This document shows, piece after piece, positions 35,193 to 45,109 of a stretch of DNA of 64,000 nucleotides; position 1 is the stretch's first letter, and every line of letters starts with the position of its first letter. The notes beneath the pieces were generated by a model. The model searched no databases. It was not told the DNA's origin and saw nothing but the letters and a program-made list of their open reading frames with translations. The stretch lies in contig CAYNEF010000019.1 in the NCBI GenBank assembly GCA_964396165.1, positions 1-64,000 of the forward strand. The letters run 5' to 3'. This stretch comes from CALCZU01 sp964396165 (lineage in GTDB: Bacteria > Bdellovibrionota > FAC87 > UBA2466). A program made the position numbers and the translations under genes.

Positions 35193-36524
35193 TTAGAAGC
35201 GAACGGAGGTGAAGAGCAAAGCGCCCAGGCTCTGCATTTGTACATTCTGCGCTGGGGCATCTGTACTTTCGAGGGTGCGTAATTGTTGCGATTCCCAATA
35301 CCCGCGTATGCCTAAATCAAAGCGGGGATTCACTTCATAGGAACCCGTAAGCGATGCTTGTAGGGATCGAGAGGAAAAAACTTCCATTTGTCTACCCGAA
35401 TCAGAGGAAGCCATGAGAAACGGAAAATTTCCTGAAACTGAAATAATACTTTTTAATCGACTGCTAAGTCGTTTGCTTAATCCAATTTTTGCCTTTAAAC
35501 CGAGTGTTGTAAATGTTGTGATTTGTGTGCGCAAACTCGTACCTTCACTGGCAAGTGGGGTAATTTCAAAAGCATCTGAAAGTGTCGGTGCAAGATCAAG
35601 TAATAAACGCCAATCGGCTGTCTCTTCATTTCCCGTGCGGCGACTTAATCCAATAGATATGGCTTTTTGGCTTTTTAAATCGAGATCATTTATGGCACAA
35701 GAGGTGTAAGAACCTTCTCCAAATAAAAATAAATTGCCATTAAGAGATCTTTCAAATCCGAGAATCATGAGCGGAGAATAAGCAGTCGTCTTAGTAATTT
35801 GATTACTTTCATAAGCCCATTGACGACTTCCTAATTGCAAACTCACTGCAGTGTATTTCTTTGGGGAATCCGACATGCTTTCTACACTTGCGCCTTTTGC
35901 TTCAATGGCTGCGACTTCTCTTTTTTCCTCGCCCTGTACTAAAGTAAAACGATTCAATACCGCTTCGGATTTCCAATCTGAAGTTTCTTTCTCCATCAAA
36001 GGCGATTGGACGGAAGCCATTTTAGTTTGGAGTGTTGCAGTGTAATCACCGGGAGAAAGTTCTACCTCTACAGAATTGTCTACAAGCTCATTTGAGAAAA
36101 CCACTTTGTTTGATTTTTTAATTTCAAGTAAATAATTCACCGGCCCGGATACTTTTGTCCATTTGAATTCTACTTTTGCAGGAAACTGTTTGTGTTCTAT
36201 ATTTTCTGCAAGCTCAGGTTTTTTCCATTGAGTTTTTTCAGGTGGAACAAGTAATGATACAGCGTTACTCCACTCACCAGGTTGATCGTCCACATCGATG
36301 GCTCTTACTTTAAAGAAATACCAATTCGGATCCAGTTCTTTTTTCCATTGTGGAGTACGAAGCGTACTTATTTTATACGGCACCCGGCTATCGCCTTTGT
36401 ATAATTCAAGTTCGTATTTTTCCGCACCGGGAATTTCACGCCAAGACAAGCTCACACGTTTTGCAAATACTGTGTGCGAAAACGCGAAAATCAGTACAGT
36501 TATAATTTGTGAAAAAATCTTCAT
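35193..36524 (-). CDS. exported protein with two FN3-like domains and a C-terminal outer-membrane barrel
   Basis: A 443-aa protein with signal peptide MKIFSQIITVLIFAFSHTVFA. Two fibronectin III-like repeats cover about residues 22-100 (VSLSWREIPGAEKYELELYK ... YFFKVRAIDVDDQPGEWSNA) and 110-190 (VEFKWTKVSGPVNYLLEIKK). From about 230 to the end there are alternating amphipathic strands finishing in LLFTSVRF, with a terminal Phe as expected for barrel insertion. The combination suggests an outer-membrane protein with periplasmic Ig-like domains. Function unknown. Confidence 0.68.
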   Translation of the reverse strand: MKIFSQIITVLIFAFSHTVFAKRVSLSWREIPGAEKYELELYKGDSRVPYKISTLRTPQWKKELDPNWYFFKVRAIDVDDQPGEWSNAVSLLVPPEKTQWKKPELAENIEHKQFPAKVEFKWTKVSGPVNYLLEIKKSNKVVFSNELVDNSVEVELSPGDYTATLQTKMASVQSPLMEKETSDWKSEAVLNRFTLVQGEEKREVAAIEAKGASVESMSDSPKKYTAVSLQLGSRQWAYESNQITKTTAYSPLMILGFERSLNGNLFLFGEGSYTSCAINDLDLKSQKAISIGLSRRTGNEETADWRLLLDLAPTLSDAFEITPLASEGTSLRTQITTFTTLGLKAKIGLSKRLSSRLKSIISVSGNFPFLMASSDSGRQMEVFSSRSLQASLTGSYEVNPRFDLGIRGYWESQQLRTLESTDAPAQNVQMQSLGALLFTSVRF

Positions 36525-36725
36525 GATTTAAGTTAATTAAAACGTATTTTTCTTGCTCACTACTTATCGGGTTTTTTTCAAAGATTCTAAATAGTTAATA
36601 TAAGAAGCTGAACGGATCCTTTGGCGCCACGCAAAAGGACTTAAGTTCTTGAACTTATTGTGGATCATTCCATATTTGAAGCATCACTATTCGCTAACAT
36701 CATACCGTAACAAGTATATATATAT

Positions 36726-39700
36726 ATGTGGAAACGCACCTTCCAAACGCTGTCCGTTTTGCTGCTACTTTCGGGATGCACCAAGGCGACTTTAAATTTT
36801 GATTCAATCACCGTCAGAGGTGTAGCTACACTTGCGCCAGTAAAAAATGCAACTGTCACAGTAAAAGTTCTCAACAAAGACGGAACGGAAGGAAAAACAT
36901 TAGGAACAACTACTTCGCTCAATGACGGGACGTGGGCCCTAGCGGCAACAAAAAATCCAGAACCTGTCGTAGTGTCTTTTCAAAACGGAAGTTACACGGA
37001 TGAAGCCACAGGGCGGGAAATTGTTTTAAGTTCAGGAGAAAAATATTCTACCGTTCTGGAAACATTCACGGTCTCAAAAGAAATCGCTCTCACACCAGTG
37101 ACCCACCTTGCAGCTCAAGCAGCAATCCAATCCATGAAAGCTGGTTCTGAATCCCAAAAAGCAATCACAGATAACTTTAAAAAAGTGGCTGAAGCTGTGG
37201 GAATGGAAGGCGCAGATTTAAATTCTTTGATTCCACCCAACACAACAGACGCGGATGCCGTTTCGGATGCGACAGAAAAAGAAAAATCCTATGCGATCTT
37301 ACTCGCAGGGCTCTCGCAGCTTGCGAAAAATAAAAACATGAGTCAGAAAGATTTGATTGATTCTTTGGTGAAAGACTTTGCAGGCGATCAGGTTTTCGAT
37401 GGGAAAGACAACGGCAATGCTGTCACATTGGGAAGTACCACTCTCAAATCCGATGACTGGAGCGTCGGACTTTCCAAAGCAATGAGTGACTGGCAAGAAG
37501 GAAGTTTTAATACAGCGGGGATGAGTGCTAGTTCCATTGTCTCTCCAGTTGCTAGTCCGACAGGGATTCAGTTTGATCAAGACATTTCACTTACTACAAG
37601 TGTCACAAGCAACAGCGCTACTATCAGCTGGACCGCGATTACCGGAAATTACCAGATGGATGTGATGGTGAAACGCGCTGACAGTGATGGTACAATCAGT
37701 ACAGTCACAGATAGCACAGGTGTCTCGTCCTCTAGTCTTTCTCTTACTAACTTAACAAAGGGCACCCACCACGTTCTTCTCAAAGTGCGATCAGGCAATG
37801 CGACGGTAAAAACTTTCACTACTTCTTTTCAAGTAAAAGAACTCACGGCACCCAACGAACCTGCTCCCACTGTCACAAGTGTTAGCCCTACAGTTGGTGC
37901 ACTCGCAGGAGGAACCACACTCACCATTCACGGAACAGGTTTTATGACTGGTGCAACTGTTTCAGTCGGTGGTAATCCTTGTATATCTCCTAGCGTGACA
38001 AATTCCACTACGATGACATGCACTACCGCTTCACATGCAGCGGGGCAAACAAGTATCGTTGTCACGAATGCGGATACTCAAAGCGGTACTGGAACTAATC
38101 TTTATACTTTTCAAGCGGCTCCCACTGTCACCAGTGTCAGCCCAACGGCTGGTGCTTTAGCAGGTGCTACGAGCATTACGATCACAGGTACTGGTTTTGT
38201 CTCTGGAGCAACTGTTTCTGTCGGTGGGAATCCCTGCACATCTGCTAGCGTGACAAATTCCACTACGATGACCTGCACTACCGCTTCACATGCAGCGGGG
38301 CAAACAAGTATCGTCGTCACGAATGCGGATACTCAAAGCGGTACTGGAACTAATCTTTATACTTATCAAGCGGCTCCCACTGTCACCAGTGTCAGCCCAA
38401 CGGCTGGTGCTTTAGCGGGTGCTACCAGCATTACGATCACAGGTACTGGTTTTGTCTCTGGAGCCACAGTAATTGTCGGCGGAAATGCATGTACAACAGT
38501 TAGCGTGGTAAGTGTTTCAGCAATCACATGTACAACTGCTGCGCACTTGGCTGGAGCAGTAGATGTCGTCGTTACAAACACTGACACACAAGCGGCAACT
38601 GGATCAGCAATATACACTTATGCAGCTGCCCCTACTGTAACCAGTGTGAGTCCGAATGGAGGCTTACCGGCGGGTGGCACTAACATAACTATTACCGGAA
38701 CTGATTTTACCAGTGGCGCAACAGTATCTGTAGGTGGCGTGAGTTGCTCGAGTTTAACATTCGTAAGCGCTACTTCACTCACCTGCACTACAGGTGCGCA
38801 TGCAACTCCAGGCAGTGTGAATATCGTTGTCACAAATGCAGATGGACAAATAGGAACCGCTGCAAATGCTTTTACATATCGAGACGCGCCCACAGTCACA
38901 AGCATAAGCACTTCAGCTGGACCACTCGCAGGCGGCACGAACATTAGTATTACGGGGACAGGTTTTGTGACTGGTGCGACAGTGAGTGTAGTAGGCATTG
39001 CTTGTACTTCAGTAAGTGTGAATTCAGCTAGTAACATTACATGTACGACGGCTGCAAAAGGCGTTGCTGGTTCTGGAAACGTGGTAGTAACAAACCCGGA
39101 CACACAATTTGGAACAGGAGCAAATTTATTTACGTACCAAAATCCACCTTCGATAACTTCGATAACTCTCTCACCCGCTACCTTACTCATTGGCGGGGGA
39201 AATTTAATTTCTATTACTGGATCAAATATCTTAAGTGGTTCTACAGCGACTATTGGCGGAGCTGCATGCGAAAATCCAGTTGTCACAAGCGGAGTGCTTA
39301 CGTGCAACGTCCCCCCAAAACCAGCGGGCAGTTATAATTTAGTCGTCACTAACCAATACGGCCAGACAGGAACATACGGAACTTCCCTTTCCTACTCCAC
39401 TGGAGAAGCTTGGATGACGCTATCGACAACGGGTGCTCCCACTAAACGTAGCGACGTTCCTGCCGTATGGACTGGAAGTACCATGATTATATTCGGCGGT
39501 TATGACGGCACGAGTTTTACTAATACGGGTGGACAATATGATCCAGTGGCAAACAGTTGGACTACTACCAACCCGACCAGCGCACCTTCCATTCGTAGAA
39601 ACAATAGCGCTGTATGGACAGGTTCAAAAATGATTGTTTGGGGAGGATACGACGGAGCTTATCTGGATACTGGCGGCTGTTACGATCCCATTTCAAATGA

Positions 39701-41528
39701 TTGGACAACGACGTCTACTACTAGTTACATCCCAACAACTAGAGGGAGAATTTCTGCAGTCTGGACTGGTTCAAAAATGATCATCTGGGGAGGAGCTCCC
39801 GCTACAGGTCAATATTATAATACGGGCGCAATGTATTCTCCTGAAACCAATTCTTGGTTACAGATCAACACATCCGGCGCTCCGCAATACCGCGCTGAAC
39901 ACAGCGCAATTTGGACAGGTTCTCGGATGGTGGTATTTGGCGGGTCCTACATGTCTGGTGGCTACTTAAATGACGGAGCACAATTCGATCCTGATGCTAA
40001 TAGTTGGACGCCTATATCGGTTACCAATTCACCTAGTCCTCGGATGTGGCACAGTGCTGTTTGGACAGGAAGAAAGATGATCGTGTTCGGTGGATTTGAT
40101 GGTAATGGCAGTAATGGATTTTTTAATGATGGTGGCCAATATGATCCAACTGCTAATAATTGGTCGATAATAACCTCGACAGGTGCTCCAACAATACGCG
40201 CAACAAACGCTGTTTGGACAGGTAGAAATATGCTTATTTGGGGCGGGCACTCTAATTCAGGGATTCAAAATTCAGGTGCATTGTTTGATCCGTACACAGT
40301 GAGTTGGGTAACGATCAACTCGACAGGAGCACCTTTGGGTTATCAACAAATAAAATCAGGTGTATGGACTGGTTCAAAATTTATTATCTTTGGCGGTATG
40401 CAATCCGCTATTTACTATAACAATGGCGGTGTCTACACCCCTCCAGCAGATTCCGCATCAAACACTTGGACAGTAATGACTACAACAGCAGCTCCTGTCG
40501 CACGCTCTGGACATGTTGCGGTTTGGTCGGGATCAAAAATGATTATCTGGGGAGGATATGGAGGAAGTTATTTAAACACGGGCGGATTATATGATCCGAT
40601 AACCGATAGTTGGACAGATACAAATGCTTCAGGCGCCCCACAAGCAAGAACACAAAGCACCGCCGTATGGACTGGAAAACAAATGATTGTCTGGAGTGGT
40701 ACTAGTGACAACACCGGTGGATTGTATGACCCCACTGCTAACTCCTGGATCGAAACTTCTACGACGGGGGCGCCCACACAAAGACAATACCATTCTGCTG
40801 TCTGGTCAGGTAACAGCATGTATATTTACGGCGGCATAGACACCTCTGGCGATACGAACACGGGTGGAATTTACACTCCTCCTACCACCACTAATATTTC
40901 TGACTTAGGAACTTGGACAACATTGAATCCGACGAATGCGCCTTCTGCTCGCATAAATTTTTCTACAGTCCTTACGGGTACCAGAATGATTGTCTGGGGC
41001 GGCTCTCATACTGCCGCTGGTACTACTTATTATAATGACGGCGGAACTTATGATCTATCCACCAATACTTGGACTGTAACTACGACTGTAAATTTCCCGA
41101 CTGCGCGTGCGCACCATACTGCTGTCTGGACAGGTAAGTATATGCTCATTTGGGGCGGCACAAGTGCAAGTGTCACGTTTGACAACTCAGGATCCATCTA
41201 TACACCATCCGACTCAGCTTCGAGCGACACGTGGCAATCCATGAGTACCGTGAACCTTCCCGTCGGCAGATCAGATCACTCCGCTATATGGACAGGTTCA
41301 CATATGTTTGTATTCGGAGGCAGCAGCACAGGTGGCACTCGACTCAATACTGCGGGATTATTTAATCCCACGCAAAATGAATGGCTATTGCCAACGAACA
41401 CGTCCGCCCCCTCTGGTCGTACCGGCCACACTAATGTTTGGACCGGTAAACAAATATTAATTTGGGGTGGACAGGATAACAGTGTAAGTCCCTATTACAC
41501 CAATACCGGCGGTTTATTTACCCCTTAA
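36726..41528 (+). CDS. giant lipoprotein with six IPT/TIG domains and fourteen Kelch repeats
   Basis: A 1600-aa paralog of the 909-aa lipoprotein at 26282. Lipobox LLSGC is followed by TKATLNFDSITVRGVATL, the same N-terminal domain as the paralog (to about residue 340). Six IPT/TIG domains of about 85 residues follow (about 378-895), each starting PTVTSVSPTxGALAGG-like; two neighbours are nearly identical at DNA level. From about 900 to 1600 I count fourteen Kelch motifs (MIIFGG, MIVWGG, MIIWGG, MVVFGG, MIVFGG, MLIWGG, FIIFGG, MIIWGG, MIVWSG, MYIYGG, MIVWGG, MLIWGG, MFVFGG, ILIWGG), enough for two seven-bladed propellers. Likely a long surface adhesin. A run of TATATATAT sits directly before the ATG. 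The stop shares TTAA with the convergent barrel gene. Confidence 0.87.
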   Translation: MWKRTFQTLSVLLLLSGCTKATLNFDSITVRGVATLAPVKNATVTVKVLNKDGTEGKTLGTTTSLNDGTWALAATKNPEPVVVSFQNGSYTDEATGREIVLSSGEKYSTVLETFTVSKEIALTPVTHLAAQAAIQSMKAGSESQKAITDNFKKVAEAVGMEGADLNSLIPPNTTDADAVSDATEKEKSYAILLAGLSQLAKNKNMSQKDLIDSLVKDFAGDQVFDGKDNGNAVTLGSTTLKSDDWSVGLSKAMSDWQEGSFNTAGMSASSIVSPVASPTGIQFDQDISLTTSVTSNSATISWTAITGNYQMDVMVKRADSDGTISTVTDSTGVSSSSLSLTNLTKGTHHVLLKVRSGNATVKTFTTSFQVKELTAPNEPAPTVTSVSPTVGALAGGTTLTIHGTGFMTGATVSVGGNPCISPSVTNSTTMTCTTASHAAGQTSIVVTNADTQSGTGTNLYTFQAAPTVTSVSPTAGALAGATSITITGTGFVSGATVSVGGNPCTSASVTNSTTMTCTTASHAAGQTSIVVTNADTQSGTGTNLYTYQAAPTVTSVSPTAGALAGATSITITGTGFVSGATVIVGGNACTTVSVVSVSAITCTTAAHLAGAVDVVVTNTDTQAATGSAIYTYAAAPTVTSVSPNGGLPAGGTNITITGTDFTSGATVSVGGVSCSSLTFVSATSLTCTTGAHATPGSVNIVVTNADGQIGTAANAFTYRDAPTVTSISTSAGPLAGGTNISITGTGFVTGATVSVVGIACTSVSVNSASNITCTTAAKGVAGSGNVVVTNPDTQFGTGANLFTYQNPPSITSITLSPATLLIGGGNLISITGSNILSGSTATIGGAACENPVVTSGVLTCNVPPKPAGSYNLVVTNQYGQTGTYGTSLSYSTGEAWMTLSTTGAPTKRSDVPAVWTGSTMIIFGGYDGTSFTNTGGQYDPVANSWTTTNPTSAPSIRRNNSAVWTGSKMIVWGGYDGAYLDTGGCYDPISNDWTTTSTTSYIPTTRGRISAVWTGSKMIIWGGAPATGQYYNTGAMYSPETNSWLQINTSGAPQYRAEHSAIWTGSRMVVFGGSYMSGGYLNDGAQFDPDANSWTPISVTNSPSPRMWHSAVWTGRKMIVFGGFDGNGSNGFFNDGGQYDPTANNWSIITSTGAPTIRATNAVWTGRNMLIWGGHSNSGIQNSGALFDPYTVSWVTINSTGAPLGYQQIKSGVWTGSKFIIFGGMQSAIYYNNGGVYTPPADSASNTWTVMTTTAAPVARSGHVAVWSGSKMIIWGGYGGSYLNTGGLYDPITDSWTDTNASGAPQARTQSTAVWTGKQMIVWSGTSDNTGGLYDPTANSWIETSTTGAPTQRQYHSAVWSGNSMYIYGGIDTSGDTNTGGIYTPPTTTNISDLGTWTTLNPTNAPSARINFSTVLTGTRMIVWGGSHTAAGTTYYNDGGTYDLSTNTWTVTTTVNFPTARAHHTAVWTGKYMLIWGGTSASVTFDNSGSIYTPSDSASSDTWQSMSTVNLPVGRSDHSAIWTGSHMFVFGGSSTGGTRLNTAGLFNPTQNEWLLPTNTSAPSGRTGHTNVWTGKQILIWGGQDNSVSPYYTNTGGLFTP
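37991..38500 (+). repeat. 255-bp near-identical tandem repeat inside the TIG-domain coding region
   Basis: Sequence starting at 37991 recurs 255 bp later (38246) with few changes, for example a long block that differs by single bases. 255 bp is exactly 85 codons, one IPT/TIG domain. The other four TIG domains have diverged much further, so this copy is recent or kept alike by gene conversion. Confidence 0.85.
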
Positions 41529-42136
41529 AAACTAAAGGCCAATCCCGCTTGTGGAAGAAAAAGAAACTGAGATTTTAATAGACCAAATTGCGGTTCCACA
41601 TAAAAGGAAGTCGTCTTAGAAAATTCAAACTCGATACCAGGTCGTGCCAAAGCTTGAAAACTCGCCTCATATGTAGCAGCTTCAAGGTTTGTTGAATTAG
41701 CGTCACCACGGTTTAAGACCACACCCAAAGCACCTCCGAGATAAGGATGCATACTGCTTCTAGAAAGTTCAAAGCGGTAAATAAAACTTGCCAGAATAGG
41801 AATGGTAATAGCTGCTACTGACTCAGGTAATTCGGGATCTGTCTGCCATTGAATATATCCAGACTCCACACCGATATAAAAAGGCGCACCTGTGCTAAAA
41901 CTAAGTTCTGCTATACCGCCGTAGCCGATTGTTTGGTCTTGTACCGCAAAGGCAGGGGCTAGACGAAGTCGAGTCGCTGGATAAGATGGCTCAGACATTT
42001 GGACAAAACTTCTTGTCTCAGGCGTTAAATTACGAATAGCTTTATTCTTTGAAGAAGTAAGAGCAAATCCGTTTCTGGAAATACACAGAAAAGACAGCAG
42101 CACACAAATAATAGGTCGCAAAATGAAGTTTGACAT
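41525..42136 (-). CDS. outer-membrane beta-barrel protein, 203 aa
   Basis: The start at 42136 is set by GGAGGG 5 nt upstream; longer in-frame starts lack one. A signal sequence (MSNFILRPIICVLLSFLCIS, RNGFA) leads into a small barrel: FYIGVESGYIQW, ILASFIYRFELS, HPYLGGALGVVLNRGD, FYVEPQFGLLK, ending GLAFSF. It resembles the 192-aa protein at 48292 (FLVLPSALVTFKL end, YGGLSLGPVINSGD), so the two are probable paralogs of an OmpA/OmpW-like eight-strand type. Convergent with the giant lipoprotein gene with overlapping stops. Confidence 0.72.
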   Translation of the reverse strand: MSNFILRPIICVLLSFLCISRNGFALTSSKNKAIRNLTPETRSFVQMSEPSYPATRLRLAPAFAVQDQTIGYGGIAELSFSTGAPFYIGVESGYIQWQTDPELPESVAAITIPILASFIYRFELSRSSMHPYLGGALGVVLNRGDANSTNLEAATYEASFQALARPGIEFEFSKTTSFYVEPQFGLLKSQFLFLPQAGLAFSF

Positions 42137-42367
42137 TTTTCCCTCCACTTTTTTTCTCTCGTACATTTCTCTATTTACAATCGGCATGCCAATCCGCTTT
42201 CAAGGCTGGATCAACAGTTAGCTCATTTTTCCTGTGACAGAATTGGTCGATAAGAAACAATTTTTGTGAACAAACGAAGTGGAAAGAAGAAGTTCAAGCA
42301 CAAGTAAAAATGGCGTGGCAATTGCTCTTACTTCTTTTTGAGAGACAAAAATTCGGAGATAAAAAAA

Positions 42368-42772
42368 ATGAAAACGATCTGGATATCTGTCTTAGCACTG
42401 CCCCTATTTCTTGCTTGCGGAAAGCCGGTGAAACAAGCTCTCTTAGCTGCTCCCACCCCTTCCCCTACACCCACTGCTAGTCCGACACCTATAGTAACAA
42501 CCTCCCCCTCACCTACTCCCTCACCTACTCCTGATACTTCGGGATTAAAATGGACGAATACTCAAATCACCACTGAAGTGAATAGCTGTAAAAGCAACAG
42601 CAACACTACTTATACGAGTGAGCAATGGAATACTGTTTGCTCTTGCGTTTACCAAGTCGTTGCAAAAACGTGGGAGTACCAGACCTATAAAAACAATACT
42701 TATTACTACGTTCAAATTCTCGATGAAAACGGCGTAATAGAAGATTGTATGCAAAAAGCCGGGATGCTTTAA
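42368..42772 (+). CDS. small lipoprotein with Pro/Thr/Ser-rich stalk, 134 aa
   Basis: Signal MKTIWISVLALPLFLACGK ends in a lipobox (FLAC, Cys at 17). A stalk of repeated PTPSPTP/SPTPS covers about residues 28-60, like the stalk in the delta-60 lipoprotein. The C-terminal 70 residues (WTNTQITTEVNSCKSNSNTT, then EQWNTVCSCVYQVVAKTWEY) form a small helical domain with four cysteines; no family recognised. GGAGAT lies 8 nt upstream of the ATG at 42368. Confidence 0.7.
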   Translation: MKTIWISVLALPLFLACGKPVKQALLAAPTPSPTPTASPTPIVTTSPSPTPSPTPDTSGLKWTNTQITTEVNSCKSNSNTTYTSEQWNTVCSCVYQVVAKTWEYQTYKNNTYYYVQILDENGVIEDCMQKAGML

Positions 42773-42778
42773 AAAACG

Positions 42779-42817
42779 GGGTGCCGGTATTTTTTTGCTT
42801 ATCAAATACCGGCACCC
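42779..42817 (+). terminator. strong hairpin terminator
   Basis: GGGTGCCGGTATTT pairs perfectly with AAATACCGGCACCC (14 bp) around an 11-nt loop containing T residues. Confidence 0.75.
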
Positions 42818-42860
42818 TCCCCCCTGGTGTATCTAGTGAATCCCTGTTATTCTGCTTTAC

Positions 42861-43250
42861 ATGACGATTCCTTTTAGCTGCGTACTGATCACATTTGCAT
42901 TAAACTATCTTTCAAAACTCCCTTTGATGGTGGCAATGAGCAAAGAGGGTAAGGGCTATGACAATAAAACTCCTCGTGAACAGCAAGCTCGCTTAACCGG
43001 TTGGGGAAAACGCGCTTTAGCTGCACACCAGAACGGATTTGAAGTAGCTCCGTTATTTGCTGCGTGTGTTTTTGTCGGGCATCTCACTGCAGGCAATGCT
43101 TATTTTAGTTCGCTCTGCTCTATTGTATTTGTGATCTCTCGCATTGCTTACATTGGCTTGTATCTCGCGGATTTAGACAAATTTCGTTCTCTCATTTGGG
43201 CCTTAGGAATAGTAGCTTCTTTCTCCATCGGACTTTCCAGTTTCTATTAA
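42861..43250 (+). CDS. MAPEG-family membrane protein
   Basis: A 129-aa protein with four hydrophobic helices. After the first, the loop has the MAPEG pattern R-L-T-G-W-G-K-R-A-L-A-A-H-Q-N-G-F-E-V-A-P-L-F, in which R, N, E and P/F positions match the family signature. MAPEG proteins include eukaryotic glutathione transferases/leukotriene synthases and many uncharacterised bacterial relatives; the bacterial role is usually unknown. There is no Shine-Dalgarno; an extended -10 (TGTTATTCT, 42845-42853) ends 7 nt before the ATG. Confidence 0.82.
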   Translation: MTIPFSCVLITFALNYLSKLPLMVAMSKEGKGYDNKTPREQQARLTGWGKRALAAHQNGFEVAPLFAACVFVGHLTAGNAYFSSLCSIVFVISRIAYIGLYLADLDKFRSLIWALGIVASFSIGLSSFY

Positions 43251-43360
43251 ATTAAGTTTTTCCGTTTTTTTCTCGAGAATTCTATTGCATTTAAGTTTCA
43301 TAAAATAACAAAAACGGCTTTCGATATATTCGTAAATGCACAAAATCTAGAAAAATAAAA

Positions 43361-43388
43361 AAGCCGGGGAAATTTCTTTCTCCGGCTT
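43361..43388. terminator. hairpin between convergent genes
   Basis: AAGCCGG and CCGGCTT pair around a 14-nt loop, with A-rich sequence before and T-rich after. Usable from both strands. Confidence 0.65.
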
Positions 43389-43410
43389 CTGAATGCATAT
43401 TTTTAACTAA

Positions 43411-44154
43411 TTATTTTTCGTATATGTAAATCGGAATTGTGCAGTTTGTAGCTGCAGGTCCGTTTAGTGCCGCAATGATATTTGTAATACGTGTACCTGC
43501 TCCGTTATTCACAGAGTAGATATGCAAATTCGGATCTACAAGTAGAGCCTTATCTTGCACGCCTTCGGTAACAGTATGAGCCTCAAGCACTTGCACATCT
43601 TTACAGAATGCAGGGATATTGACACGGAAACGCGTGACGAAAGTCGGATTTATTTTCAACGATAAATCCTGTACGAAGCCACCCGCATAACTGAGTGCGC
43701 CAATCAGTTTTTCATTCAGCGGTGGTGTGACAGGAGGAATGGGATTTGTTCCATTCACATCATACAGTCTGAAGGTACAATCCATATTGGTATACCACGG
43801 TTGCGAAATATCATAGCGAATGGCGTCGATTAGTCCACCCGAATAATAATCATAAGGGCTTCTGTAATCCGTTTGTTCCCACTTTTGAGTACTAGCAATT
43901 CTTACGAAAATATTTACGTAAGGAGAACGTGAGCAAGAAGATGTCACTGTATAGAGAAATTGAAGCGGGTTGGATCCACGAGGACTAAACGTATCTGTCC
44001 ACGAAGAGTTTCCATACGGAATATTTAAACGTACCTGATGCAATTGAGTTTTGTCTGTTGCACTCACATCGCTTTCTAATACACGTGAAGTGGCAGATGC
44101 GTGAGCAACAGTGAATACTAAAGCTAGAAACAAGTTGATTGATTTAAAATTCAT
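43411..44154 (-). CDS. exported protein of unknown function, 247 aa
   Basis: The start at 44154 has GCAGGAGG 5 nt upstream. Signal peptide MNFKSINLFLALVFTVAHASA, mature start TSRVLESDVSATDKTQLHQV. The mature chain is beta-rich with four cysteines (SSCSR, MDCTF, AFCKD, TNCTI). No family recognised; a periplasmic or secreted binding role is possible. Confidence 0.6.
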   Translation of the reverse strand: MNFKSINLFLALVFTVAHASATSRVLESDVSATDKTQLHQVRLNIPYGNSSWTDTFSPRGSNPLQFLYTVTSSCSRSPYVNIFVRIASTQKWEQTDYRSPYDYYSGGLIDAIRYDISQPWYTNMDCTFRLYDVNGTNPIPPVTPPLNEKLIGALSYAGGFVQDLSLKINPTFVTRFRVNIPAFCKDVQVLEAHTVTEGVQDKALLVDPNLHIYSVNNGAGTRITNIIAALNGPAATNCTIPIYIYEK

Positions 44155-44287
44155 TTTTCCTCCTGCAACATTTTTATTGCAGCGAAGAGACAAGGTAAAC
44201 AATAATCTCATGACACAAGGAGCATATTCACGAGAATAATTTTATCAGGCTCGACTGTTGTGGTATATACAACACTTAAGTTCACAA

Positions 44288-45103
44288 ATGAAAAAAATGC
44301 TGAAATTAAATTACAGTAACAAAATATTCAAATTCGATTCTTTGACACAAGCACTCACCTTCTCATTACTCAGCTTTCATTTAATTCTTGCGTCACCCAC
44401 TACCGACATTGTGGGAGGATACAATGCAAGAAAAGGTCAGTTTCCTGCGACTGCCTTTATACTCAATACTGGCTGCACTGCCACAAAAATTGGTCCGAAA
44501 CTTTATTTATCCGCTAAACATTGTCACATTGAAAAAATGGACGATTTATTATTGCTGGATTGGAGTTTAAAAGTAAAAATTCCCTTTAACCAAGAAAACC
44601 CTGAGTCCGCTTCATTAACTATCGCTGAATTTAAAATAGCTCCTCTCAATGCAGATATTTATATTATTCGAGTCAAAGAAGAAACCTCTCAACAAATCGC
44701 TTCAGTACGATTTTCTCCCCCGAAAATTGGAGAACGCGTGTTTATCAATGGCTACGGATGTACGGACTATAAAGGAATGACAAAATACAGTCCTTCCTAT
44801 TTTCCCTATATACAAAAGTTTTCAGAAAAAAGGATTAGTGCACTTTCTTCTCGTACAATCATTGTCCCCTGGATAGATGCGGGTATGCAGAACGGATCAG
44901 GTGGATGCAATGGGGATTCCGGTGGGCCACTCTACGTGACACATGAAAACGGTATCTTGCAAATAGCGGGTGTCGCACATACTGGTTCTATGAGTACAAC
45001 ACCGATTTCGGAAAAAACCACTGCCTATTACAGATTTGATGAAGAAGGCGAAAACTTGATAGTGGCTCAATGGTTGAACCAGATTTTATTGCAGAACGAT
45101 TAG
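44288..45103 (+). CDS. secreted trypsin-like serine protease (family S1)
   Basis: A 271-aa protein. A hydrophobic segment (ALTFSLLSFHLILA, about residues 22-36) serves as export signal. The activation site IVGGYNARKGQFPATAFIL follows. The triad is His78 (SAKHC), Asp123 (NADIYIIRV) and Ser211 (GCNGDSGGPLYV). A glycine-rich segment before the Ser and DSGGP are classical for chymotrypsin-fold enzymes. The start is uncertain: ATG at 44288 is used and there is an upstream in-frame candidate at 44258. It should be activated by cleavage before IVGG. Role: extracellular protein digestion. Confidence 0.87.
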   Translation: MKKMLKLNYSNKIFKFDSLTQALTFSLLSFHLILASPTTDIVGGYNARKGQFPATAFILNTGCTATKIGPKLYLSAKHCHIEKMDDLLLLDWSLKVKIPFNQENPESASLTIAEFKIAPLNADIYIIRVKEETSQQIASVRFSPPKIGERVFINGYGCTDYKGMTKYSPSYFPYIQKFSEKRISALSSRTIIVPWIDAGMQNGSGGCNGDSGGPLYVTHENGILQIAGVAHTGSMSTTPISEKTTAYYRFDEEGENLIVAQWLNQILLQND

Positions 45104-45109
45104 TTCTCT

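Noticed and set aside
37900..39150. Regular repeats that might be a CRISPR array
   Set aside because: The period is 255 bp, in frame, and encodes Ig-like domains; there are no short direct repeats with unique spacers.
38618..39307. 229-codon minus-strand frame rich in Val and Pro
   Set aside because: It is the reverse complement of the TIG repeats of the giant lipoprotein, and its composition follows from that repeat.
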